Assembly (NCBI RefSeq): GCF_040371945.1
Contig: NZ_BAABWS010000001.1
Location: 1,931,089 to 1,995,088, forward strand
DNA length: 64,000 bases
Origin: Litorivita sp040371945
Lineage (GTDB): Bacteria; Pseudomonadota; Alphaproteobacteria; Rhodobacterales; Rhodobacteraceae
Reading direction: 5' to 3'
The notes beneath the pieces are model-generated. The model was not told where the DNA came from, searched no databases, and worked only from the letters and a program-made list of their open reading frames with translations. This document shows, in pieces, positions 9,509 through 16,837 of this stretch. The first letter of the stretch is position 1. The number at the start of each line of letters is the position of its first letter. Both the position numbers and the translations under genes were made by a program.

Positions 9509-9982
9509 TCAGTTCGGTGTGTGGGTTTTGCAGATAGAAATCCGAAGCGTCAGAGTATTTCTGTTGCCGACACGGCGATACACCACGTCCTTTGCCAGAT
9601 CTTGGATCAAGAACCACCCAAATCCGCCCTCCGGAAGGGCCGCCAGATCATCGCCAAATTCGGGCAACTTGCCAATCGGCAAACTGCCTTTGGGCAACTC
9701 TTTTCCTTCGTCACGGATGGCAAAATGCAACCCGTCCGCGCGGTGGGCGCAGGCGACTTCGATCCACCCTGGCGTTTGGGCGCCATAGGCATGTTCGACC
9801 ACATTGTTGAGCACTTCGGCCAGAACCAATTCCACGGTGCCCCGCTCTTCGGTGTCGAGGTCCAGGAATTCCAGCCCCGACAGAATCGCGGCCAAGGCTT
9901 TTCGCACCGCAAATTCGCCGCTTGGGAAGTTGAGCAAGACATCGGGCGCATTCATTTCGAATGTGGGAGTAGAGAAATCCAT
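9509..9982 (-). CDS. ATP-binding anti-sigma factor (RsbW/SpoIIAB-like serine kinase)
   Basis: A GHKL-fold ATPase of about 157 residues. The N-box ELVLAEVLNNVVEHAYG (conserved Glu and Asn) and a G-box-like IRDEGKELP plus GGFGWFLIQDLAKDVVYRR mark the RsbW/SpoIIAB/BtrW family, which phosphorylates a STAS antagonist and sequesters a partner. The STAS gene sits immediately upstream, so the pair likely forms a partner switch. An alternative ATG at 10024 would overlap the STAS stop by 11 bases; 9982 is preferred (AGAGGG upstream) but not certain. No PP2C phosphatase or sigma factor is adjacent. Confidence 0.87.
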   Translation of the reverse strand: MDFSTPTFEMNAPDVLLNFPSGEFAVRKALAAILSGLEFLDLDTEERGTVELVLAEVLNNVVEHAYGAQTPGWIEVACAHRADGLHFAIRDEGKELPKGSLPIGKLPEFGDDLAALPEGGFGWFLIQDLAKDVVYRRVGNRNTLTLRISICKTHTPN

Positions 9983-10013
9983 AGCAGTCACGCCCTCTTG
10001 CAAGGTCAAGCGA

Positions 10014-10352
10014 TCAGCCCGCATGGGCCGCGATGGCCTCTTGTGCGGAATTGTGCAGGCTGAAAACCGTGTCCATGCGGGTCAACCGGAACACTTTTTC
10101 GACGGTGGGCGAGAGCCCCGCAAGTTCCAGCGCGCGCTTGTCGCCCAACTGTTTCATCGAGGCGACGATCGCCCCCAAGCCGCTCGAATCAATGAATTCG
10201 ACTGCGCTGATGTCCAGAACCACGCGCATGGGTCCATCGGATGTCAAATCCCGCATGCGATCTTTGAATTTGATCGCAACGGCAGCATCAATCCGGTTTT
10301 CATTCACTGTGACGATCAGAACATCGCCTGTATTTTGGGTGCTCAGGTCCAT
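10014..10352 (-). CDS. STAS-domain anti-sigma factor antagonist (RsbV/SpoIIAA-like)
   Basis: A single-domain STAS protein of 112 residues. VVLDISAVEFIDSSGLGAIVASMKQL contains the DSSGLG motif whose first serine is the usual phosphorylation site in SpoIIAA/RsbV. It should bind the downstream RsbW-like kinase when unphosphorylated and free the kinase's target. The start at 10352 (MDLSTQNTGD) has GTGGAGCG upstream and is preferred over an in-frame start at 10382. The thiolase gene is divergent. Confidence 0.9.
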   Translation of the reverse strand: MDLSTQNTGDVLIVTVNENRIDAAVAIKFKDRMRDLTSDGPMRVVLDISAVEFIDSSGLGAIVASMKQLGDKRALELAGLSPTVEKVFRLTRMDTVFSLHNSAQEAIAAHAG

Positions 10353-10445
10353 ATTCGCTCCACTCGTTGCGGCATTGGTCACGAAACAGGCTAGACGCCA
10401 AACCTTACCATTCGGTATTCAAGGACAGGGTCAGGAGGACACTTC

Positions 10446-11618
10446 ATGAAAAACGTAGTAATTGCGGGCGCCGCCCGAACACCGATGGGCGGCTTTCAAG
10501 GGATTTTTTCCGGCACGCCAGCGGCCGATCTGGGCGGGGCGGCAATCCGCGCGGCGCTTGCCAATGCGGGGGCCAAAACGGTTCAAGAGGTGCTCATGGG
10601 CTGCGTTTTGCCCGCCGGTCAAGGCCAAGCGCCCGCGCGCCAAGCCGGTTTCAAGGGCGGCCTTGGCGAGGAGGTGCCTGCCACTACGCTCAACAAAATG
10701 TGCGGCTCCGGCATGAAAGCGGCGATGATCGCTTTCGATCAAATCGCGCTTGGCCAAACCGATGTGATGATCGCAGGCGGGATGGAAAGCATGACCGAAG
10801 CGCCTTACCTGCTACCGCAAATGCGCGGCGGCGCGCGCATCGGCCATCAAGGCGTGATCGACCATATGTTCCTCGACGGGCTTGAAGACGCCTATGACAA
10901 AGGCCGCTTGATGGGCACCTTCGCCGAGGATTGCGCCGAAAGCTACCAGTTCACCCGCGAAGCCCAAGACGAATATGCGCTGCGCTCCTTGTCCAACGCG
11001 CTTGAGGCACAGGCCAGCGGCGCCTTCGAGGATGAAATCGCCCCCGTGACGCTCAGCACCCGCAAGGGCGACGTCACATGGGACGCCGACGAGCAACCGG
11101 CCAAAGCCCGCCCCGAAAAAATCCCGACCCTGAAACCTGCATTTCGCAAGGACGGCACCGTCACAGCGGCAAATTCCTCCTCCATCTCGGACGGGGCTGC
11201 GGCGCTCGTGATGGCCTCCGAAGAGGCCGCCAAGGCCCAAGGTCTCAACATCCGCGCCCGCGTGCTTGGCCATGCCAGCCATGCCCAAGCGCCCGGCCTG
11301 TTTACCACCGCCCCCGTGCCCGCCGCGCAAAAGCTTCTGGCGCGCCTTGGCTGGAGCAAAGAGGACGTGGACCTATGGGAGGTCAATGAGGCCTTTGCCG
11401 TGGTCCCTATGGCTTTCATGCATGAAATGGGCCTTTCGCGTGATGTGGTGAACGTCAACGGCGGCGCTTGCGCGCTGGGCCACCCGATCGGGGCTTCCGG
11501 CGCAAGGATTGTCGTCACGCTTTTGAACGCGCTTGAAAAACGCGGCCTCAAACGCGGCGTGGCGGCGATCTGTATCGGCGGCGGCGAAGGCACGGCCATC
11601 GCCATCGAGCGCGTGTAA
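10446..11618 (+). CDS. acetyl-CoA C-acetyltransferase (thiolase)
   Basis: Biosynthetic-type thiolase of 390 residues that would condense two acetyl-CoA to acetoacetyl-CoA, or cleave it, feeding polyhydroxybutyrate or acetoacetate metabolism. Catalytic residues are in place: Cys86 in TLNKMCGSGMK, His346 in GGACALGHPIGASGAR, and Cys376 in CIGGGEGTA, with NEAF before the His motif. The start has GGAGG seven bases upstream. No reductase (phaB) gene is adjacent, so the pathway role is not fixed by context. The gene is followed by an intergenic repeat copy at 11651-11690. Confidence 0.93.
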   Translation: MKNVVIAGAARTPMGGFQGIFSGTPAADLGGAAIRAALANAGAKTVQEVLMGCVLPAGQGQAPARQAGFKGGLGEEVPATTLNKMCGSGMKAAMIAFDQIALGQTDVMIAGGMESMTEAPYLLPQMRGGARIGHQGVIDHMFLDGLEDAYDKGRLMGTFAEDCAESYQFTREAQDEYALRSLSNALEAQASGAFEDEIAPVTLSTRKGDVTWDADEQPAKARPEKIPTLKPAFRKDGTVTAANSSSISDGAAALVMASEEAAKAQGLNIRARVLGHASHAQAPGLFTTAPVPAAQKLLARLGWSKEDVDLWEVNEAFAVVPMAFMHEMGLSRDVVNVNGGACALGHPIGASGARIVVTLLNALEKRGLKRGVAAICIGGGEGTAIAIERV

Positions 11619-11650
11619 TTCATTGCGGGGCGGCCCGAGATTTGCCGCCC

Positions 11651-11690
11651 CTGCAGGTTCTCAAAATATCCTCGGGGGGCGCCGGACAAG
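11651..11690 (-). repeat. short intergenic repeat, copy C
   Basis: Read on the minus strand this copy carries GGATATTTTGAGAACCTGCA just downstream of CCCCGA. It matches the core of two other intergenic copies in this window (13209-13258 and 37814-37850). All three lie in gaps next to genes and none is inside a coding region. Confidence 0.6.
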
Positions 11691-11736
11691 CGCGGGGGCA
11701 GACAGCCCCCTCCCTTCCCAGCCGAAAAGAGCACAC

Positions 11737-12186
11737 ATGCGCGTTTCATACTCCGATCTGAAAAACACCATCCGCGCCCTGACCGAGGGCGAACATGACC
11801 GCGTGGCGCTTATGGCGACACTGGCCTGCGAGATTCATCACAGCGATGACCGCTTCGATTGGACCGGTTTCTACCGCGTCACGGACCCCGAGCTATTGAA
11901 AATCGGCCCCTATCAGGGTGGCCACGGATGTTTGACCATTCCGTTCTCGCGCGGGGTCTGCGGTGCGGCGGCGCGGACAGGTGCGGTGCAATTGGTGCCC
12001 GATGTCGAGGCCTTCGACGGTCATATCGCTTGCGCCTCCTCGACCCGCTCGGAATTGGTCCTGCCGGTGTTTGACGCCTCCGGCACAGTGATCGCTGTTC
12101 TCGATATCGACAGCAACCAACCCGATGCCTTTACGCAAGAGGATGCCGATGAATTGGCGGATATCCTCGCGCAGGTTTTTGCATGA
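11737..12186 (+). CDS. msrC: GAF-domain free methionine-(R)-sulfoxide reductase
   Basis: A 149-residue single GAF domain protein of the fRMsr type, which reduces free Met-R-sulfoxide in the cytoplasm. The order DWTGFYR, IGPYQG, HGC, IPFSRGVCGAA, QLVPDVEAF, GHIACAS, SELVLPV, VLDIDS follows E. coli MsrC. The three cysteines (in HGC, GVCG and IACAS) match the positions of the family's catalytic and resolving cysteines. The ATG at 11737 was chosen by alignment of the family start; an upstream extension has no support. It overlaps the LysE gene by ATGA, so the two are translationally coupled. Confidence 0.9.
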   Translation: MRVSYSDLKNTIRALTEGEHDRVALMATLACEIHHSDDRFDWTGFYRVTDPELLKIGPYQGGHGCLTIPFSRGVCGAAARTGAVQLVPDVEAFDGHIACASSTRSELVLPVFDASGTVIAVLDIDSNQPDAFTQEDADELADILAQVFA

Positions 12187-12803
12187 GCTTTGAGGCGTGG
12201 CTTGTCTTCGCGCTGTTTTGGGCGGTTTTCGTCACAACGCCGGGGCCGAATGCGGTGAACTGCATTCAAAACGGCATGGCTCTGGGGTTTTCACGCGCGC
12301 TTTGGGGCGTGCTGGGCATCTTGACCCAAGCTGTGTTGTTCTTGAGCCTCTCGGCGGCGGGGGTGACGGCCTTGATTGCGGCCTCTCCGATGGGCTTCAT
12401 GGTGGCAAAATACCTCGGCGCGGGGTTCTTGATCTTCACCGGAGTGCGCGGATGGGTCATCGCGCGCCGTCCGCCCGCGATGGAAAAAGCCCCCGCCGGA
12501 TCCGTCTACACGCGCGCCTTTTTGATCGCCACGATCAACCCCAAATCCGTCGCGGGATATCTCGCGGCGTTTTCGCAATTCGTGCAGCCCGATGTGCCGA
12601 TCTGGAACCAGATGGCGGTGATCATGCCGACGGCATTGATCCTGACGACCCTGTCCTATTGCACCTACACCGGCCTTGGCGTGGTGATCGGCCGCGCCGC
12701 GTTGGGGGCGGTTTTCAACGTGGGGTTTCGCAGATTTATGGCGCTGTGTTTCGTCGTTTACGGCATTTTGCTGGGCAGCTCGGCCATGCCGCAAAGGGGG
12801 TAG
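12183..12803 (+). CDS. LysE/RhtB family amino-acid exporter
   Basis: Membrane protein of 206 residues with five or six hydrophobic helices. The N-terminal FVTTPGPNAVNCIQNGMALGFSRALWGVLG is the conserved LysE/RhtB region (TPGPN). Such proteins export amino acids or derivatives; the substrate is unknown. It overlaps the preceding msrC by four bases (ATGA) and is followed four bases later by the GFA gene, so the three probably form an operon. Confidence 0.9.
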   Translation: MSFEAWLVFALFWAVFVTTPGPNAVNCIQNGMALGFSRALWGVLGILTQAVLFLSLSAAGVTALIAASPMGFMVAKYLGAGFLIFTGVRGWVIARRPPAMEKAPAGSVYTRAFLIATINPKSVAGYLAAFSQFVQPDVPIWNQMAVIMPTALILTTLSYCTYTGLGVVIGRAALGAVFNVGFRRFMALCFVVYGILLGSSAMPQRG

Positions 12804-12807
12804 TCAA

Positions 12808-13179
12808 ATGACCAAAGGATCGTGTTTGTGCGGCGGCGTGACATGGCAAACGGATGCCGCGCTGCGCCCTTCGGTGGCCTGTCATTGCACGCAATGCCGC
12901 AAGACCTCGGGGCACTACTGGTCGGCCACTCAGGTGCCGACCGAAGCATTGGAAATCACCGGTGATCGCCTCAGGTGGTTTCGCTCATCGGATAGCGCAC
13001 GGCGAGGATTTTGCGGAACCTGCGGGGCCTCGATGTTTTGGCAACAAGACGGCGAAGGCAAAACCTCTATCGGATCGGGCACCATTGACGGTCCGAGCGG
13101 AATCGCCACCGCAAAACACATTTTTTGCGCCGATAAGGGGGATTATTACGAAATCCCTGCAGGTGTTGCGCAAGAATAG
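12808..13179 (+). CDS. GFA family (Mss4-like fold) zinc protein
   Basis: A 123-residue member of the glutathione-dependent formaldehyde-activating (GFA/CENP-V) family. Zinc ligands are visible: C6 and C8 in SCLCGGV, C25, C27 and C30 in CHCTQC, and C69 and C72 in FCGTCGAS. Many GFA proteins are annotated as formaldehyde-activating from homology alone, so the reaction is not assured. It is the last gene of the msrC-lysE group. Confidence 0.88.
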   Translation: MTKGSCLCGGVTWQTDAALRPSVACHCTQCRKTSGHYWSATQVPTEALEITGDRLRWFRSSDSARRGFCGTCGASMFWQQDGEGKTSIGSGTIDGPSGIATAKHIFCADKGDYYEIPAGVAQE

Positions 13180-13208
13180 TCAGGGCGGATCGCGCGGGGG
13201 GCGCGGAA

Positions 13209-13258
13209 GCCTCCGGCGGGGATATTTGTTGAACCTGCAAAAGAGGGAGCGGGGCCGC
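13209..13258 (+). repeat. short intergenic repeat, copy A
   Basis: Contains CCTCCGGCGGGGATATTTGT followed by a TGAACCTGCA segment. It shares CCTCCGGCGGGGATATTTG with copy B (37814-37850) and the GAACC-GCA end with all copies. It lies between the GFA gene and rluA. Confidence 0.7.
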
Positions 13259-13366
13259 AGGGTCGGTATTGCCGGCACGCGAATGGGGCTGCCGCGGGGG
13301 TGTTCGAGCAAAGCGCACAGGCGCGCGCCTCTTGTCTTGGGGGGCGGGGCATGCCATTTGGCGCTC

Positions 13367-14017
13367 ATGCAAAGCGATTACAACCCGCCGCAAGATCCTT
13401 TGGTGATCTTGCATGAAGACCATGAACTCTTGGCCGTTGAAAAACCTGCGGGGCTGCTCTCGGTGCCGGGTAAGGGTGAGGATTTGGCCGATTGCCTGAT
13501 CGCGCGGATACAGGCGGTGTTTCCGCAGGCCTTGTTGGTGCACCGTTTGGACCGCGATACGTCGGGCGTGATGATATTCGCGCTGACGCGTCATGCGCAG
13601 CGGCATTTGGGATTACAATTCGAGAAGCGCAAGACCCGCAAAACCTATGTGGCACGGGTGAGCGGGATTTTGGAGCCGCGCAAGGGCGTGGTGGATTTGC
13701 CCCTGATCGTCGATTGGCCCAACAGGCCGCGCCAGATGGTGTGTCACGAGACCGGAAAACCCGCACAGACCGAGTATAAGGTGATCAACCACGGCGAGAA
13801 CGAGAGCCGCGTTCGGATGCATCCCAAGACGGGGCGCAGCCATCAGCTACGGGTGCATATGCTCGCGTTGGGCCATCCGATCTTGGGGGATCCGTTTTAT
13901 GCCGAAGGGGCCGCGCGGGACGATCATCCGCGCATGATGCTGCATTCCGAAGAGTTGCGATTGGCCCATCCTGACGGCGGGCATGGCATGAAGTTTCGTG
14001 CCGAGGCCCCGTTTTAG
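13367..14017 (+). CDS. rluA: dual-specificity 23S rRNA/tRNA pseudouridine synthase RluA
   Basis: A 216-residue RluA-family enzyme; E. coli RluA (219 residues) modifies 23S rRNA U746 and tRNA U32. The start SDYNPPQDPLVILHEDHELL, the catalytic aspartate motif HRLDRDTSGVM, and the run VDLPLIVDWPNRP, GKPAQTEY and GRSHQLRVHMLALGHPILGD follow E. coli RluA closely. The frame is open far upstream, but the ATG at 13367 gives the family length and start. It ends at a bidirectional terminator shared with the convergent aldehyde dehydrogenase gene. Confidence 0.93.
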   Translation: MQSDYNPPQDPLVILHEDHELLAVEKPAGLLSVPGKGEDLADCLIARIQAVFPQALLVHRLDRDTSGVMIFALTRHAQRHLGLQFEKRKTRKTYVARVSGILEPRKGVVDLPLIVDWPNRPRQMVCHETGKPAQTEYKVINHGENESRVRMHPKTGRSHQLRVHMLALGHPILGDPFYAEGAARDDHPRMMLHSEELRLAHPDGGHGMKFRAEAPF

Positions 14018-14034
14018 AATTGCCCGCAGCGCAA

Positions 14035-14064
14035 AAAACACCCGCTGTCGCCAGCGGGTGTTTT
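14035..14064. terminator. bidirectional rho-independent terminator (rluA / aldehyde dehydrogenase)
   Basis: A perfect 12-bp inverted repeat, AAAACACCCGCT (14035-14046) and AGCGGGTGTTTT (14053-14064), with a six-base loop. A-tract and T-tract flank it, so it can terminate both convergent transcripts. Confidence 0.9.
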
Positions 14065-14088
14065 GCGTTTTTGGGGAAAGATCGGGGA

Positions 14089-15531
14089 TCAGGCGTCGAG
14101 CGCCCAGCCACCAACGGCTTTGATTTCGAGGAAATCCTCGATGCCGAAGATGCCGCCTTCGCGCCCGTTGCCCGATTGCTTCATGCCGCCGAACGGCGCG
14201 CCGGGGCCGCGGGGTTGGCCGTTCATTTCGACCATGCCCGAGCGCAGCGCGCGCGCCATGCGGTTGGCCTTGGCCCCGTCTTGGGTTTGGACATAGTTGG
14301 TCAGGCCGTAGACCGTATCATTGGCCATCTCGACGGCTTGCTCTTCGCTATCAAAGGGCGAGATGCACAGAACCGGACCAAAGATTTCCTCGCGGTAGAT
14401 GGTCATATCGGGCGTCACATCGGCAAAGATGGTCGGACGCACATAAAAGCCGCGGTTGAAACCTTCGGGGCGGCCCGGGCCGCCAGCGACAAGGCGCGCG
14501 CCTTCTTCGATGCCTTTTTCAATGAGGCCCTGGATCTTGTTGAACTGCACCTCGTTCACAACGGGGCCAATGTGGCGGCCTTCGTCATGCGCATTGCCCA
14601 CTTGGACCTTGGCCGCGGCGGCGGCCGCTTGCTCAAGCGCTTGATCATAGATCGAGCGTTCGACGAGCATCCGGCTCGGCGCGTTGCACGATTGACCGGA
14701 GTTGTTCATCATATGCATGACGCCGCGGCCGACGGCTTTTTCATCCGCATCGGCGAAGATCACATTCGCGCCTTTGCCGCCCAGTTCCAGATGGACCTTT
14801 TTCACGGTTTCGGCGGCGGATTTCGAGATCGCGATACCGGCGCGGGTCGAGCCGGTGAAGGACACCATATCGACGTCTTTATGCGCGGTCAGCTGGCTGC
14901 CAACGCCTATGCCGTCACCGTTCACAAGGTTGAATACACCTTTGGGGAAGCCTGCCGCATCCACCATTTCGGCGAACAAGAGCGCGTCAAGCGGGCTTTC
15001 TTCGGAGGGCTTGAGGATCATCGTGCAACCGGCAACCATCGCCGCCACAACCTTGAGCGTGATCTGGTTCATCGGCCAGTTCCACGGCGTGATCAAAGCG
15101 GCCACGCCAACGGGTTCATAGATGATGCGCGTATCGGCAAATTTCTCGGACAGGGGTTTGTTGTAATCAAACCCTTTGGCGGCGCGGATGAAGTTCTTGA
15201 TATGCGCCATGCCTGCGCCGACTTGCGCCGTGCGGGCCAAATCGATCGGTGCGCCCATTTCGGTCGAGATCGCCTGCGCCATCTCTTCGGAGCGCGACAT
15301 ATAGACTTCGAGCAGCTTTTCGACCAAAGCGATGCGCTCTTCGGCAGGGGTCGCGGCCCATGCTGGCCATGCGGCCTTGGCGGCGGCAACGGCGGCGTCT
15401 GAGTCGGCCTGATCGCCCAAGGAAATGACGGCGCACACCTCTTCGGTCGAGGGGTCGATCACATTGTGGTCGCGCGGCGAGGCCGGATTGACCCATGCTC
15501 CATTGATGTAAAACTGGCGTTTCTCGATCAT
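14089..15531 (-). CDS. NAD(P)-dependent aldehyde dehydrogenase
   Basis: A 480-residue ALDH-superfamily enzyme oxidising an aldehyde to its acid. It shows the catalytic asparagine in TPWNWPMNQ, the general-base glutamate in HLELGGKGAN, and the nucleophile Cys282 in NSGQSCNAPSRM, with EEIFGPV near the C-terminus. The ATG at 15531 (MIEKRQFYINGAW) follows a strong AGGAGG. Substrate is not evident from sequence or neighbours. It is divergent from the peroxiredoxin gene. Confidence 0.93.
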   Translation of the reverse strand: MIEKRQFYINGAWVNPASPRDHNVIDPSTEEVCAVISLGDQADSDAAVAAAKAAWPAWAATPAEERIALVEKLLEVYMSRSEEMAQAISTEMGAPIDLARTAQVGAGMAHIKNFIRAAKGFDYNKPLSEKFADTRIIYEPVGVAALITPWNWPMNQITLKVVAAMVAGCTMILKPSEESPLDALLFAEMVDAAGFPKGVFNLVNGDGIGVGSQLTAHKDVDMVSFTGSTRAGIAISKSAAETVKKVHLELGGKGANVIFADADEKAVGRGVMHMMNNSGQSCNAPSRMLVERSIYDQALEQAAAAAAKVQVGNAHDEGRHIGPVVNEVQFNKIQGLIEKGIEEGARLVAGGPGRPEGFNRGFYVRPTIFADVTPDMTIYREEIFGPVLCISPFDSEEQAVEMANDTVYGLTNYVQTQDGAKANRMARALRSGMVEMNGQPRGPGAPFGGMKQSGNGREGGIFGIEDFLEIKAVGGWALDA

Positions 15532-15709
15532 GATCTTCCTCCTAGGATGTTCGGTTTCCAGCGATTTCCGCAATGCGGGATTTATTGCCGCCGGATTCGT
15601 GAGGCACTTTGTCACCCTGTTTGATCCCCTGCAAGGGAGGGGGTGCAAAATTGCCCGCTGGTGATTAACTGGACGTAAGGTTACTAATTTCTACCGCAAT
15701 AGGAGGACC

Positions 15710-15736
15710 ATGAACTATGGCACTGCGCATCAATGA
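15710..15736 (+). other. possible 8-codon upstream frame overlapping the peroxiredoxin start
   Basis: An ATG at 15710 lies three bases after AGGAGG (15701-15706) and opens a frame MNYGTAHQ ending at TGA 15734-15736, overlapping the start of the peroxiredoxin gene in another frame. The same AGGAGG is ten bases from the real ATG at 15717. Whether it is translated is unknown. Confidence 0.25.
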
Positions 15737-16370
15737 CACCGTCCCGAATTTCACCGCTCAAACCGATCAAGGCGACATCAAATTCCATGATTGGATCGGC
15801 GACAGCTGGGCGATTTTGTTCTCTCATCCCAAAGATTTCACCCCCGTTTGCACGACCGAATTCGGCGCTGTGGCGCAATTGGCCGCTGAATGGGAAAAGC
15901 GCGGCACCAAGGTGATTGGCCTGTCGGTGGATGGCGCCGACGAGCACAAGCAGTGGAAAGGCGACATCGAAAGCTTTGCCGGTGCCAAAGCAGGCTTCCC
16001 GATCATTGCCGATAGCGATCTGGCCGTGTCCAAAGCGTTTGATATGCTCCCCGCTGATGCTTATTTGCCCGACGGCCGCACGCCGGCGCATAGCGCGACG
16101 GTGCGTTCGGTGTTCATCATCAGCCCCGATAAAAAACTGCAACTGTCGATGACCTATCCGATGTCTGTGGGCCGCAATTTTGCCGAGGTTTTGCGCGCGC
16201 TTGACGGGTTGCAACGCACCTTTGGCCAACCTCTGGCCACCCCTGCGAATTGGGAAGTCGGTCAGGATGTGATCGTCGCGCTGAGCCTGACGGACGACCA
16301 AGCCCGCGAGAAATTTGGCGAAATCGACGTCAAACTGCCCTATCTGCGCACCACCAAATCGCCTGCGTAG
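15717..16370 (+). CDS. 1-Cys peroxiredoxin (Prx6 type)
   Basis: A 217-residue peroxiredoxin that reduces hydrogen peroxide and organic peroxides in the cytoplasm. The peroxidatic Cys45 sits in HPKDFTPVCTTEFG, the Prx6-type signature; no other cysteine is present, so it needs an external thiol. The long C-terminal extension (about residues 150-217, including TYPMSVGRNFAEVLRALDGLQ) is also Prx6-like. Upstream AGGAGG is ten bases from the ATG. The gene ends before a terminator at 16431-16462. Confidence 0.93.
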   Translation: MALRINDTVPNFTAQTDQGDIKFHDWIGDSWAILFSHPKDFTPVCTTEFGAVAQLAAEWEKRGTKVIGLSVDGADEHKQWKGDIESFAGAKAGFPIIADSDLAVSKAFDMLPADAYLPDGRTPAHSATVRSVFIISPDKKLQLSMTYPMSVGRNFAEVLRALDGLQRTFGQPLATPANWEVGQDVIVALSLTDDQAREKFGEIDVKLPYLRTTKSPA

Positions 16371-16837
16371 GATTGCCGTCCGTGCCCTGTCGGGCGCGGC
16401 GGTTGATCGCGCCAAGGCAGATGTTCTTTCAAACCCCCGGCCCGTTTTGGGGCGGGGGTTTTGCATTGGTCCACGGCCCGTGCGGGCATGGCCTGTGGGG
16501 CGATATGTTTCGAAATGTCCGGTCTTTGCGGGCTTCGGATGGTTTGATCTTCGGCGCCGGTTAATCGAGGCGAAACCTTCTGCGTGCTAACGCAGAGCCA
16601 TGAAAAAGTTCGACCTGCCTGCCATATCCAACCTGATTGCCCGTTTGGCTTGGGCCAAAACCGCTTCAATTGGCCTTCGCGTGGTTGCGTGTGTGGTGTT
16701 TGATTTCGTGCATCGCGCGGCGCGGCTGCGGCATCGCTGCCCAACCCAAGGCTATGGGCTTTTTACCAAGTTGAAACACCGAGGGGGAGATCGCGCGATG
16801 AATCATCGCTTGGTTGCCCTGCGTTGAGGAGAGAGCC
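16371..16837. other. intergenic region without a supported gene (467 bp)
   Basis: It holds the peroxiredoxin terminator and the region upstream of the chemoreceptor gene. A small perfect hairpin, CTGCGT-GCTA-ACGCAG, lies near 16580-16595. A 75-codon frame at 16600-16827 starts with ATG but has no ribosome-binding site and atypical codons, so it was not called. No clear promoter for the chemoreceptor gene could be fixed. Confidence 0.5.
16431..16462 (+). terminator. rho-independent terminator after the peroxiredoxin gene
   Basis: Inverted repeat AAACCCCCG (16431-16439) and CGGGGGTTT (16453-16461) with a 13-base loop, ending in a short T-tract. Confidence 0.75.

Noticed and set aside
16600..16827. 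75-codon plus-strand frame
   Set aside because: No ribosome-binding site, atypical codons and no homology visible by eye.
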